Positions 1-9,103 of a stretch of DNA of 64,000 nt are shown here, one piece after another. The notes beneath the pieces were generated by a model. It was given only the letters and a program-made list of their open reading frames with translations. It was not told where the DNA came from and searched no databases. This DNA is from Sphingomonas sp. BK580 (GTDB lineage Bacteria > Pseudomonadota > Alphaproteobacteria > Sphingomonadales > Sphingomonadaceae). The stretch spans positions 670,261 to 734,260 of the forward strand of contig NZ_JACIAY010000001.1 of NCBI RefSeq assembly GCF_014194975.1, written 5' to 3'. Each line of letters opens with the position of its first letter. The first letter of the stretch is position 1. The position numbers and the translations under genes were made by a program.

Positions 1-1894
1 TCAGCGTCAGCCGCGCGCCGTCGTACAGGTCATAGCCGATCTCACGGAAGCCGGGCCGCGCCGCCGCCGCGGTGCTGAGATCGCCGCGCACGCGGTAGCG
101 CAGCAGCGAGTCGCTGGCGTTGACCGTACCGTCGATCCCGGCAAAGGCGCCGGAACCGGTGTTGACCGCCTCGGTCACGAGTTGCTCGCCGCTGGCGAGA
201 GTCAGGTCGCCCTGCAGCACGCCGCCGGGCAGCGCGATGTAGCGGTTGCTCGAGTAGCTCGAGCCCTGCGCGCCGTTGCCGAAACGGACGTCACCCGTGA
301 TCGTACCCGCGTTCGCCACCACCGCGTTGAAGACCGAGCCGGGGCCCGCGACGGGCGCGATGTCGCCCTCGATCCTGCCGCCGGCCAGGTTGGTCAGCAC
401 GCCGTAGAAGCCGATCTGGACCGCGGTGCCGCCCGAGCGGATCGTGCCGCTGTTGGTCAGGTCGCTGCTCAGCGCGACGCCGACGGTCGCGCCCTCGATC
501 AGGCCGCTGTTGATCCGGCCGGTGCTGGACGAACCGTTCAGCGTCACCGCGGTGCCCGCGGTCGATCGGATCGTGCCGCTGTTATCGAAGGCGCCGCCCC
601 AGAAATCGAGCGCGGTGCCCGCGGCGGTGATCGTGCCGGTGTTGACGAAGCTACCCTGCGCCGAGAAGCTCACGCCGTTACCTGCCGCCTCGACGAGTCC
701 GTCGTTCTGGAAGCGCCGCGCGCCGAACACGCGAATCGCATAGCCGTTGACGGCGCCCGCACCGGCCCGGACCTCGCCGGCGTTGACGAAGATCGGCTCG
801 CCGTCGCTGCCGAAGCTGCCCACCGTGACGACCTCGCCGGCGCCGGCGAGCGTGCCCGCGAGCGTCGCGGTGCCGCGACCGGCGGCCGCGAGCATTCCAT
901 CGATCATGGTACCGGCGGCGCCGAGCGTCACGGCCGCGTCGTCGCTCAGCACCAGCCCGAGCCGCTCGAAGCGCGTCAGCAGCGGCAGCGTGGCGAAAGT
1001 AGCGTCGGTGGCGACCCGCAGATTGAGCGTGTCGATCCCGGCGCCACCATCGACCGCGCCGGTCACCCCCGTGACGACGCGGCCGGCCTCATAGCGCGCC
1101 TCGAGCACGTCATCGCCAGCGCCCAGCGTGAGGTCGCCGCGGATCTCGCCCGCCAGCGTGTTGACCGTGCTGCCGCCACTGACAGCTGGGTTCGACACCT
1201 GCCCGCGCGCAGTGACCGAGCCGATGATCGTCCCGGCATTGTCGAGCCGAAGCACACCGTCCGTGTCGATGGCGGTGCCGACGCCCGAGATCGTGGCTCC
1301 AACGGCGTTGCGCACTCCCAGCACCTCGCTCTGGTCGCTGATCGCCGTGCCCGTCGTGCCCGTCACGGTGCCCGCGTTGGTCAGCGTCACCGTGATCCGG
1401 CCCGTGTTGTTGCCCGGGGAGCGTCGGCTCACCAGCGCCTGTGCGCCGGTCAGTGAGCCGCCGGTGCCCACTGTCACGGTGGCGTCGGCGGACGGATAAT
1501 AGGTCACCAGACCCGGCGGGCAGACGATCGGCGTCGCTCCCGCATAGGGATCGCACGGCGCGAGGTAGGGCGCACCGTTGACGGCGAGGAAAGCCGGCTT
1601 CGCGGCGCCGTCGACCCTCCCGTCGATCGCGAAATTGGCGTAGAAGGCACGCGTCTCGATCGCGGCCGCGGCGGTGCCAGCCTGCACCGTCGCGCCCGAT
1701 TGCACCGCGACACGCGCGCCCGTCTCGGTGATGACCAGACCATCGGGCTCGGTGCCGCTGCAGGTAGTGGTGGAGGATGTGGTGGGATCGGGCGCGCATT
1801 GCGCCTCCGCCGACGAAGCGAAACCCATTGCCGCGACGCTCACGCCGAGCGCGAGCGACCACCGGCGCAACCGCACCGAGCGCTGAACAGCCAT
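1..1894 (-). CDS. Beta-helix/autotransporter-like surface protein, C-terminus outside window
   Basis: The minus strand is open from an ATG at 1894 to the window edge (631 codons, no stop). Residues about 1-32 form a Sec-type signal peptide (basic VRLRRWS start, hydrophobic core, ASSAEAQ cleavage region). The rest is low in Lys and rich in Gly, Ala, Thr, Val and Asn, with many degenerate repeats of the type 'N-x-G-T-I-x-G', as in beta-helical passenger domains of autotransporters and haemagglutinin-like adhesins. No barrel domain is visible, but it would lie beyond the edge. Expected at the cell surface. The passenger assignment is from composition and repeat rhythm, not a specific family. Confidence 0.75.
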   Translation of the reverse strand, partial: MAVQRSVRLRRWSLALGVSVAAMGFASSAEAQCAPDPTTSSTTTCSGTEPDGLVITETGARVAVQSGATVQAGTAAAAIETRAFYANFAIDGRVDGAAKPAFLAVNGAPYLAPCDPYAGATPIVCPPGLVTYYPSADATVTVGTGGSLTGAQALVSRRSPGNNTGRITVTLTNAGTVTGTTGTAISDQSEVLGVRNAVGATISGVGTAIDTDGVLRLDNAGTIIGSVTARGQVSNPAVSGGSTVNTLAGEIRGDLTLGAGDDVLEARYEAGRVVTGVTGAVDGGAGIDTLNLRVATDATFATLPLLTRFERLGLVLSDDAAVTLGAAGTMIDGMLAAAGRGTATLAGTLAGAGEVVTVGSFGSDGEPIFVNAGEVRAGAGAVNGYAIRVFGARRFQNDGLVEAAGNGVSFSAQGSFVNTGTITAAGTALDFWGGAFDNSGTIRSTAGTAVTLNGSSSTGRINSGLIEGATVGVALSSDLTNSGTIRSGGTAVQIGFYGVLTNLAGGRIEGDIAPVAGPGSVFNAVVANAGTITGDVRFGNGAQGSSYSSNRYIALPGGVLQGDLTLASGEQLVTEAVNTGSGAFAGIDGTVNASDSLLRYRVRGDLSTAAAARPGFREIGYDLYDGARLTL

Positions 1895-2393
1895 CCTCTA
1901 TTCCCCCGTGGGCAGCGACCCCTGTGCCCGCCCGACCAGCGGATTATGAAGCCTGCTCGACCTTGTCCAGCAAGTCGCACAGCGAAATGGTGCGAAATGA
2001 AGACAAATGCATGATTTTTCGGCGGTCCGCGGCTGCACGGCGACGCGATCACCGGATCACGGCGCCGCCTTGAGGAGGATTAACTATAATTCGAAGAGAG
2101 GAAGACGTGTGATTTAGGCCGGTCGCGGGAGCGCCACGACCATGTACGTCGTCCGCGCAGCAGTACCGTGATCGCCGACTTCGCTCGTGACGCCGAGCCG
2201 TGCGCTGGGGATCAATCCGACGACGTCGGTAAGTGGCGAACGCGCTGCCCTTCCCCTGTCGCAAGCACCGATATCGGCCGCTCGGGTCTCCTAAGCGCCT
2301 CTCAACATCGGTCGTTCATCCATCGCGACGTTGGAGGCATCTGGCCGCTCCGCGCAGCTGTCTCGCTGGCCTCATCTCGGAGGTATGCGGCCG
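1895..2393. other. Intergenic, no gene recognised
   Basis: About 500 bases upstream of the adhesin-like gene. Short ORFs on both strands lack family resemblance, good ribosome sites and consistent codon bias. The first 150 bases next to the adhesin start presumably hold its promoter. Confidence 0.5.
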
Positions 2394-2855
2394 TCAGGGC
2401 GCAACCACAAAGCGGTCGTGGATGAACGACCTCAGCACCGGTTTCAGCGGGCCGATGCCCCTGTCGGACTCGTATGTGCGGATCGCCGGACGGCCCGTTT
2501 CGTCCGTCAGAAAGTCAGGCCTCCCGCGGCTCGAAAGTTCTGCCACCTTGCGAACGCCGCGGTCGCTCACCTTCCAGACGCGAACGCGGTAGGTAGAGCC
2601 GCCGCTCCACAACGAGTAAACAAGTTCGCCCTGATCTCGGGTGATTAATCCCATGGGGACGTCATCGATAGGTTCGATGAAGTCGATCGGATGGTCGCAC
2701 GCTGACACGCATCTGATCCGGATATCGTAGCCCGTCTCGGTGTTCTCTTCGACCACGACTGAAAAGGTCGAGCGCTCGCCGTGAACCCGCAACGAGGCGA
2801 CGGGAGGAGCGGTGGTCGCCAACAGGGCCGGAACAGTGATCATCAAGGAACGCAT
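2394..2855 (-). CDS. Hypothetical exported protein
   Basis: 153 residues from the ATG at 2855. This start is preferred over an in-frame ATG 12 codons upstream because it places a signal peptide (MRSLMITVPALLATTAP) at the N-terminus. The mature part is hydrophilic with two Cys close together (RCVSACDHP), which could form a disulfide, and mixed beta-type sequence. No family recognised. It lies just downstream of the SIMPL gene on the same strand (68-base gap), so the two may be co-transcribed. The periplasmic location is inferred only from the signal peptide. Confidence 0.6.
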   Translation of the reverse strand: MRSLMITVPALLATTAPPVASLRVHGERSTFSVVVEENTETGYDIRIRCVSACDHPIDFIEPIDDVPMGLITRDQGELVYSLWSGGSTYRVRVWKVSDRGVRKVAELSSRGRPDFLTDETGRPAIRTYESDRGIGPLKPVLRSFIHDRFVVAP

Positions 2856-2923
2856 GGTCCGATGATGACCGGAAACTCGCATGCCTTCCACTAGGCGCTA
2901 CCGGCCGCACGCTGTGGGTTGAT

Positions 2924-3673
2924 TCAGCCTTCGATGGCGTAGGTGACGTACACCTGCGCTCGTGTCTCGATCGGAGCAGGCCGGGTATCCAGCGTCACGG
3001 TCGAGACCGCGGGCGCAGGCGGCGCTGGCGGACTCACCCGCTGCATGGCGCCGGCCACGACCTGCTCGTAGCTCGCTTGATCGCGTACCGACGTGATCGC
3101 GCCGAGTTTCACCCCGGCACCGCGTGCCAGCGCCGTGGCACGACGGCGTGCATCATCGAACGCCGCCGCATTTGCACGAGCCTGCGCCTCCTGAAGGTCG
3201 GACAGGAGAAAGCCCTGTACGCGAGCGTCGCTAGCCCCAAGCCGTGCCGCCAGCGCGGCCACGGTTCCCGCCTTCTCCACGGCCGGCGTGCGGACGTGCG
3301 TCTGCATCGTCGCGATGTACCCGACCACCGCGCAGTCGCCGCTGCTCAGTCGGGGTTGGTTGCCGTAGCCGCCCTGGCTGTTGCAAGCTTGGCCGCGCGC
3401 TTCGATCACGACGACTTCGCTCGTGGTAAGCTCGCTTCCGGCACCCAGAAAGCTGGAGATGCCGTCCGTCACGGCGCGTTGCTTGGCAGCGATATCGCGT
3501 GTCGCCGCTTCGGAACTCGGTCCCTCGCCGCGCAGGTACACGACCAGCGTTGCCACGTCCGGTGGTGTGCGCACCACCCCCGTGCCGGTGACTTGGATGG
3601 TGCGCTCAAGCGGCACCTGCGCGAGCGTGGCCTGCGGTACGATGGCAGCGAACAGCATCAGCAGCGATCTCAT
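2924..3673 (-). CDS. SIMPL domain (DUF541) protein
   Basis: 249 residues from the ATG at 3673, which has a GAGGGAG ribosome site about 7 bases upstream; a longer in-frame start lacks this. A signal peptide (about residues 1-18, ending TLAQ) is followed by the SIMPL/DUF541 hallmarks: an N-terminal 'IQVTGTGVVRTPPDVA' strand, a helix with many Ala/Arg, and a C-terminal 'VYVTYAIEG' strand. Proteins of this family are periplasmic or outer-membrane associated, and some are linked to oxidative stress (for example YggE). The specific role here is unknown. Length is normal for the family. Confidence 0.85.
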   Translation of the reverse strand: MRSLLMLFAAIVPQATLAQVPLERTIQVTGTGVVRTPPDVATLVVYLRGEGPSSEAATRDIAAKQRAVTDGISSFLGAGSELTTSEVVVIEARGQACNSQGGYGNQPRLSSGDCAVVGYIATMQTHVRTPAVEKAGTVAALAARLGASDARVQGFLLSDLQEAQARANAAAFDDARRRATALARGAGVKLGAITSVRDQASYEQVVAGAMQRVSPPAPPAPAVSTVTLDTRPAPIETRAQVYVTYAIEG

Positions 3674-4152
3674 CGAGCGATGCTCCCTCGCGGTTCGTCG
3701 CTTCGGCTGGACGAGATGGCGAACCGCTCTGTGCTCGATGCCGCCTCGCTTGGGCGAGCTAAACGCGATTGGCACCGTGCGCATCGGGTACGTCGCCTCG
3801 TTCGTGCTATCAGGCCCCTGCTCCTGTACGCCACTCGCCTGCGGCTGGCCACTTCAACCTTCGTGCAACTACGTCCGGCTGAATGACTCGATCGCGGCGG
3901 AGGCAGGCGACGCTGCGATGCCGCTCGTCGGGATCGGGCAAGATCTCCATGGCCGCTCGCTGACCGGATGAGCGACCGGAGCTTCCTCGATGCGCCGAGT
4001 GACGAGGTTGCGGCGCTCGAGCGCCGGAGCGCCGATACAGCAGGAGCAAGGCACTCTATGCCCACTCGAAGGAGATCGCTATTCGGACGCGTCGGGGAGC
4101 GGCCCTTGGCTCCAGCAGTCGAGGGGCGGTAACACAACGAAGGCGACACTCT
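3674..4152. other. Intergenic between divergent SIMPL and cytochrome genes
   Basis: About 480 bases. Overlapping short ORFs exist on both strands but none resembles a protein family. It should contain the divergent promoters of the SIMPL gene (minus) and the cytochrome gene (plus). Confidence 0.5.
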
Positions 4153-5178
4153 ATGTTCTCAATCAAATCCGCCTTCTGGAACGGTGCGGTCGTGGCGGTC
4201 CTCGCCTCCGGCTTCGTCGCCTGCCGCGCCTATCAGGCTTTCGCCGCGGAGAAGGTCTCGTTCGATCCCCCGCCAGCGCTGGCACGAACGGATTTCCCGG
4301 CGTGGCCGTACCCGCGCGGCATCCCGGACCTTGAGAAGGAAGAGGGCAAGTTGTTCCACGTTCCCGGGAGCAAGCAGGCTTTCACCTTTACCCAGATCAA
4401 CGGGAAGCGGGCGACGATCGACTGGTTCCCGGAGCGTCATCCGGCACCGCCGTCGCCCGTGATCAGCGGGAAAGAGGGTGCCTACAACGCCTGCGGACAA
4501 TGCCATCTCATCGATGGCGGAGGCAAGCCGGACACGAGCGACCTGCGCGGTCTGCCCGTCGACTACATGCTGCAACAGCTCGCCGACATGAGGGACGACC
4601 ATCGCCACGCGTCGATCAACGGTGCGCCGCTGGCCAAGATGATCGAGATCGCGAAGGCACTGCCGCTCGACGATGCGCGACAAGCTTCCGAGTATTTCCA
4701 CTCGATCAAGCCTGTGAAGAGACTCCGCCTGATCGAGGGCGACGTCGTGCCCGTCACCCACCCAGCGGCGCACGCGATACAGAAGGTTGACCCGAGCGGC
4801 GCCACCGAGCCGATCGGAACCCGGATCATCGAAGTGCCGCAGAACTTCGAGCGCACCTCGTTGCGCGACCCGTCGTCCGGCTTCATCGCCTATGTACCGT
4901 CGGGCAGCATCAAGAAGGGCAAGGCCCTGGCGACGAGCGGCGGAGGGGGCAGGACTTTGCCCTGCGCCTCGTGCCATGGTGACGGCATGAGGGGATCGGG
5001 CGCCGAATTTCCCGGTATCGCCGGCCGATCGCCGACCGCTATGGCCCGCCAGCTGTATGACTTCAAAAGCGGCACGCGCGACGGCAAGAACGCGGTGGCG
5101 ATGAAGCCTGTGGTCGCGCGGCTATCCGATGCGGACATCGTGGATCTCGCGGCCTATCTGGCGTCGCTCGATCCTTGA
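4153..5178 (+). CDS. Di-heme c-type cytochrome
   Basis: 341 residues. The N-terminal hydrophobic segment (about residues 9-31) is a signal peptide or membrane anchor. Two heme c attachment motifs are present: CGQCH at residues 114-118 and CASCH at 271-275. The C-terminal domain after the second motif (GDGMRGSG, later KNAVAMKPV and a terminal 'DIVDLAAYLASL' helix) is a typical class I cytochrome c fold, with the Met of AMKPV as likely sixth ligand. Expected in the periplasm as an electron carrier. A Gfo/Idh oxidoreductase gene follows after 158 bases on the same strand, but no functional link can be shown. The electron donor is unknown. Confidence 0.88.
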   Translation: MFSIKSAFWNGAVVAVLASGFVACRAYQAFAAEKVSFDPPPALARTDFPAWPYPRGIPDLEKEEGKLFHVPGSKQAFTFTQINGKRATIDWFPERHPAPPSPVISGKEGAYNACGQCHLIDGGGKPDTSDLRGLPVDYMLQQLADMRDDHRHASINGAPLAKMIEIAKALPLDDARQASEYFHSIKPVKRLRLIEGDVVPVTHPAAHAIQKVDPSGATEPIGTRIIEVPQNFERTSLRDPSSGFIAYVPSGSIKKGKALATSGGGGRTLPCASCHGDGMRGSGAEFPGIAGRSPTAMARQLYDFKSGTRDGKNAVAMKPVVARLSDADIVDLAAYLASLDP

Positions 5179-5336
5179 CGTTGGCGATGCCGCGTCACGC
5201 TCGTTGGCGCGGCGGGTCAGAGGGGCGCGGCAGCGGCTCGGATGCGGCAAGGTGGTGATCTGATCCTGCGCCTGCCCTGCCGCGCATCGGACCAGAGGTG
5301 GACGGGCCGGCCCCTGCACGGTCCGCTGGAGGTGAG

Positions 5337-6431
5337 ATGTACCGGCTGATCGCTCTTCTGATGATCATGTTCGCCGCGACGGCGGCGGCGGCCGCGCCGG
5401 ATCGGCCGGTTCGCGTCGCGATCGCGCGCCTCACCCACGGCCATGTCGGCGGACTTCTCGGTCGGCGCGCGATCGGCGACGTCGAGATCGTCGGCATCTA
5501 TGAGCCCGATCGCGCCGTCGCCACGCGCTACGTGCGCGAGTATCACCTCGACCCCGCGCTCGTGCACGATCGGCTCGCACCGATGCTGGACGAGGTACGA
5601 CCCGAGGCGGTGCTAGCGTTCGGATCGGTGGCGGAGCACCGCGCCGTGGTCGAAGCGGCCGCGCCGCGGCGGATCCACGTCATGGTCGAGAAGCCGCTGA
5701 GCTTCGCCGCGGCGGACGCCAAGGCCATGGCGGCTTTGGCACGGCGATACGGCGTCCGGCTGCTCACCAACTATGAGACCAGCTGGTATCCCAGCCGTAG
5801 CGCGCTCGGTCAGGCGCTCGCCGCCGGCAGCGTCGGCGCGATCCGCAAGGTGGTGTTCCGCGACGGTCATTATGGCCCCAAGGAGATCGGCGTCCCGCCC
5901 GAGTTCCTCGCCTGGTTGGTCGACCCGAGCGCCAACGGGGGCGGCGCCATCGTCGATTTCGGTTGCTACGGCGCCAATCTGATGACCTGGCTGATGCAGG
6001 GCAAGCCGCCGATCAGCGTCACCGCGGTAACGCAGCGGCTCAAGAGCGACCCGGTCTACGCGCGAGTCGACGACGAGGCGACGATCGTGCTGACCTACCC
6101 CGACGCCACGGCTGTCCTGCAGGCCTCGTGGAACTGGCCCGACCATCGCAAGGACATTCAGCTGTTCGGGGAGACAGGCGTGCTGTCGACGCCCGACGGG
6201 AAGACACTGGTGCTGCGGCGCCGCGGTGAGTCGACGGATCGCGTGCTCGCGACGCCGGCACGCGCGTTCACCGACCCGTTCGCCTTCCTCGCCTCCGCCG
6301 TCCGCGGGCGCGCCAAGGTGGACGAGACGGACCCCACGTCGCTCGACAACGCGCTCGTTGTGGCGCGCATCCTTGATGCCGCGCGTCGCTCGGCGAAGAC
6401 CGGACGGACCATAACCCTGGATCAGGAGTAA
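5337..6431 (+). CDS. Gfo/Idh/MocA family oxidoreductase with signal peptide
   Basis: 364 residues from the ATG at 5337, which has a GGAGG ribosome site just upstream; an in-frame ATG 13 codons earlier has none. Residues 1-20 are a clear export signal (YRLIALLMIMFAATAAAAA). The Rossmann domain follows (RVAIARLTHGHVGGLL, then IVGIYEPD), then 'VMVEKPLSFAAADAKAM', the EKP motif of Gfo/Idh/MocA enzymes that holds the catalytic Lys. Family members use NAD(P) on sugars or inositols. Export is less common in the family and suggests a tightly bound cofactor and a periplasmic substrate. The substrate is unknown. Confidence 0.85.
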   Translation: MYRLIALLMIMFAATAAAAAPDRPVRVAIARLTHGHVGGLLGRRAIGDVEIVGIYEPDRAVATRYVREYHLDPALVHDRLAPMLDEVRPEAVLAFGSVAEHRAVVEAAAPRRIHVMVEKPLSFAAADAKAMAALARRYGVRLLTNYETSWYPSRSALGQALAAGSVGAIRKVVFRDGHYGPKEIGVPPEFLAWLVDPSANGGGAIVDFGCYGANLMTWLMQGKPPISVTAVTQRLKSDPVYARVDDEATIVLTYPDATAVLQASWNWPDHRKDIQLFGETGVLSTPDGKTLVLRRRGESTDRVLATPARAFTDPFAFLASAVRGRAKVDETDPTSLDNALVVARILDAARRSAKTGRTITLDQE

Positions 6432-6437
6432 CGTCGC

Positions 6438-6752
6438 TCAGACGTCGCCGACCCGAGCACGCCCGTCCGGCCGCCAGGCCTCGGAAGCCCTCGGCGGCAT
6501 CGACAGCACAGACGCGAGGCGCACGAGATGCGATCGCTTCGATCCGGTCTTGTCGTACGCGCGCGGTAAGTGCGTCTTGATCGTGCTCGGACCGACACCG
6601 ATGGCCTCAGCCGCCTCGGCCACGGTCTGACCGGACGCGATCTGTCGAGAAGATGGAGCCTCGGCCGGAGTTAGATCATATCGACCTGAAGAGCACACCC
6701 GAAACGTTGGACAAGGTGCGCACGGGGACGGGTGTCCGCTCCCAAGCGTCAC
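6438..6752 (-). pseudogene. LuxR-type HTH regulator remnant
   Basis: A 104-codon ORF converging on the Gfo/Idh gene. Its middle part reads like the C-terminal DNA-binding domain of LuxR-family regulators: 'YDLTPAEA', then 'VAEAAEAIGVGPSTIKTHL', then 'YDKTGSKRSHLVRL'. The first 25 residues are not domain-like and no sensor domain can be read upstream, so the gene appears to have lost its 5' part. Some canonical positions are altered (APSSRQIA where ARLARLIA-type sequence is usual), consistent with decay. It may still be expressed as a short HTH protein, but a pseudogene is more likely. Confidence 0.6.
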
Positions 6753-6796
6753 GGTTCATGATCGTGGACGCGAACGCCTCATGCCCGCAATCTTGA

Positions 6797-6955
6797 ACCG
6801 AAGCCGGCCTGATCGGTTTCCTCACAATTAACAACTACGGCTTGTTGCAAAAAGACAACGGGTTACCCTTAGGTGTCAAGTACAGCGGCGAATGGATGTG
6901 GATTCGCCCGATCCTGTATAAGTATCAGCCATACGTCTTGGTAGATCCGCCTTAA
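6797..6955 (+). other. AT-richer coding-like fragment
   Basis: A 52-codon open stretch with no start codon (preceded directly by TGA) and ending in TAA. Its codon choice (ttg, tta, tat, aaa, gta) is AT-richer than the neighbours. The peptide is aromatic-rich and protein-like (WMWIRPILYKYQPYVL). No family was recognised. It looks like a fragment of a gene from a lower-GC source, left between two other remnants. The rest of 6753-7038 shows nothing. Confidence 0.3.
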
Positions 6956-7038
6956 AAGACTCAACGTGCTGCGGCTACGCTCCTTGTTATACCCGCTACC
7001 GACGAAGCGCCTGCATACGCCCCATTTCCTCGAACCGG

Positions 7039-7974
7039 CTAAGATACGCGCGCGTGAAGCGCGTGTGCCGGCGCCCCGATCGACGCAGCGCGCGCGACGA
7101 GGCTTGCGGCCATGAAGGTCGTGTCTTTAGCCATGAAACGGCGCGGCGTGGTGCCGAGGAAGCTGTTTGCATCTCGCAGGAAGTGCGAGGCGTCATGGTA
7201 GCTGCTGTCGATCCGATCGTAGCTCTGCATCCCGCTCGACGACAGCAGGCCTATGAACGAGCGGAGGAAGCGTGCGCGCCGAAGCAGCAGCTTGGGCGGC
7301 ATCCCAAACGCATACGAAGCGACCCGGCGTAGCGTTGCCGCGGAGACAGCAAGCCGGTCCGCGGCGTCGGCGATCTCGATTACGCCATCCACAAGCATCA
7401 GTTCCGTGAAGCGTCTCACGATATCGTCGTAACGGTGCTCACGAGCGAACAGCGGTGCTAAAACCGCGTCCAACGTTGGGGCGATATCCTTCTCATCGGT
7501 GAGCGCAAGAAGATCGTCCAGAAGCCGCGCGGAGAGTACCGCGCTCGCACCTTCCCGCAGCGGCACCACCCGGTTATGGATTGCACTAGCGGATCCTGAG
7601 ACCAGGCGGATCCAACCTAGCGCGGTCAGGCCAACGCCGACCTGGATACCGCCATGAGTAGTCGCGCGAAAGGCGCGGCTCGTTGGTCCGTATAGACTGA
7701 CGATATCCACATCGAACCGGTGCCGTCGAAGCGCGATCGTCACCGGTCCCGCGTCGAGTAGCACGCAGATCATCGGCGGCGCCGGCAGGAACCAATTGAT
7801 CATCTCAGCGCGGTCGCATGCCGCGTAGGTGGCGTAGCCGCTCACGGACTCGCGTAAACCGGCTGCGGGTAGGTCATAGCGTATTGCGAGGCCGTCCGGC
7901 ATCGCAAACGCTTCTGAGGGTACACCAATCCGGTTCGTGCCGCCGCGAAGGTCTTCGGTTCTCATCCAGGCCAA
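7039..7974 (-). CDS. AraC-family transcriptional regulator
   Basis: 311 residues. About residues 1-190 form a poorly conserved sensor domain. The C-terminal about 100 residues contain the AraC/XylS double helix-turn-helix: 'VIEIADAADRLAVSAATLRRVASYAFGMPPK' as the first HTH, and 'YDRIDSSYHDASHFLRDANSFLGTTPRRF' as the second HTH with the usual F-L-G-T-TP-RRF ending. Length is normal for the family. The surrounding DNA is gene debris, so its target is not evident. A few residues at the N-terminus may be over-called, since several in-frame starts exist (ATG at 7974 and at about 7962). Confidence 0.85.
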   Translation of the reverse strand: MAWMRTEDLRGGTNRIGVPSEAFAMPDGLAIRYDLPAAGLRESVSGYATYAACDRAEMINWFLPAPPMICVLLDAGPVTIALRRHRFDVDIVSLYGPTSRAFRATTHGGIQVGVGLTALGWIRLVSGSASAIHNRVVPLREGASAVLSARLLDDLLALTDEKDIAPTLDAVLAPLFAREHRYDDIVRRFTELMLVDGVIEIADAADRLAVSAATLRRVASYAFGMPPKLLLRRARFLRSFIGLLSSSGMQSYDRIDSSYHDASHFLRDANSFLGTTPRRFMAKDTTFMAASLVARAASIGAPAHALHARVS

Positions 7975-8464
7975 ATTCCAACGTGGACACCTGGACTAAG
8001 CGGCGCCGATCGCGGCAGTGCCCGCTGCGTTAACCTGCGGCAAGGCTCTTGGCTGCCGCCCCGGTGAGCCATCTCACTTCAGCCTGCCGCCTGATTGTCT
8101 CGATCTTGGACGCCCGTGCGCGTTGCGGGTCGGGCTGCAAGCCTCCAGCTCAGTGGATGGCGTTCTCTCTCTGACCAGATTCTACCCCAGGCGGTCGAAC
8201 TTGAACGCCCGTGGATGATCGATGCGATCTCATCCCAACTCCGCGGGATGCCTCGCTCGTTCACGAACGCCCGATCCACTACGACCTTCGGTGACGTGGG
8301 TATCACTGCATCTGATCTGCGGCAATTGTCGGGGCGGCGGCTGGCGCCACGCCATCGGTGAGCTGGGTAGCTGCTAGCAGGAAGCTTGCCTTCATCTGCT
8401 GGCGCCGCTTCCCCGACGTCGAGCCTATGCAGCAAGCGAACGGGGTAGAAACTCGCCGAAGTCC
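7975..8464. other. Gap without a recognisable gene
   Basis: Short ORFs on both strands, none with family resemblance. It lies between the AraC gene and the 5'-truncated ArsR gene, within the debris zone, and may be decayed coding DNA. Confidence 0.4.
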
Positions 8465-8500
8465 GGCCAGGAAATTCTGGCTTACCTCGCTCACGCTGAG

Positions 8501-8752
8501 TTGAGCGCGGGCGAGATCGCGTCACGGTTCGAGATGTCCAAGCCCGCCGTGTCGCAGCACCTGTCCGTGCTGGAGAACGCCGGGCTAGTGGCCAGTGAGA
8601 AGCGTGGTCAGTTTGTGTTTTACAGGCTGGTGGCGGACAATCTTGCCAACACGCTCAACGCCTATGTCCAGGAGGTCTGCCCCGTGTCGCGCCCGCTCAA
8701 GGCGGAAAGTGCCGGTTTAGCGCGCCGGGAGACCGGCTCTGACGCCGCCTGA
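8501..8752 (+). pseudogene. ArsR/SmtB-family regulator, 5'-truncated
   Basis: An 83-codon ORF with a TTG start. It contains a clean ArsR winged helix: 'SAGEIASRFEMSKPAVSQHLSVLENAGLVASEKRGQFVFYRL', then a C-terminal helix ending 'EVCPVSRPLKAESA'. In-frame similarity reaches further upstream than the start (EILAYLAHAEL encoded from about 8471), but the expected first helix with the 'ALADPTRR'-type motif is missing and no ATG or ribosome site is found. The N-terminus has therefore been lost or scrambled. No metal-binding Cys pair is visible in the usual place. DNA-binding residues look intact, so a short product is possible. Confidence 0.6.
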
Positions 8753-8895
8753 TAGCAACGCGACACAACAGCGGCCACTTCAAGGTCACTGCCCGCCTTC
8801 CAGCTCCGGCCACTATTCATCTTCCGAACGCCTCCATCCGCGCGTCCCAGCAGCCTTCGCCGAGTGACAAAAAGGCGACTACCGCGTCATCGAAC

Positions 8896-9080
8896 TTATT
8901 TCACGAACGCACGAAGATCGGCCAGCAGCAGATCGGGCTGTTCGAATGCCGCGACATGGCCGCCACGCTCCATGTCCGTCCAGGACCCGTCCTGTAGCTG
9001 TGTGCGGCGAGCGAGCGCGGCGGAAGTGGGAAGTCCGGACCGGGGAAGGCCGCGATCTCTGTGGGAACGGTGACGCGCGA
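8896..9080 (-). pseudogene. Alpha/beta-hydrolase (epoxide hydrolase-like) C-terminal remnant
   Basis: Reading the minus strand, the last frame gives 'DMERGGHVAAFEQPDLL' followed by 'ADLRAFVK' and a TAA at 8898-8896. This matches the C-terminal end of epoxide-hydrolase-type alpha/beta hydrolases, with the catalytic His in GGH. Just upstream, in another frame, 'RVTVPTEIAAFPG' also fits the family, so at least one frameshift separates the pieces. No N-terminal half exists. A dead fragment. Confidence 0.55.
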
Positions 9081-9103
9081 ACCGGCCGGGAAGACGTGAG
9101 AGC

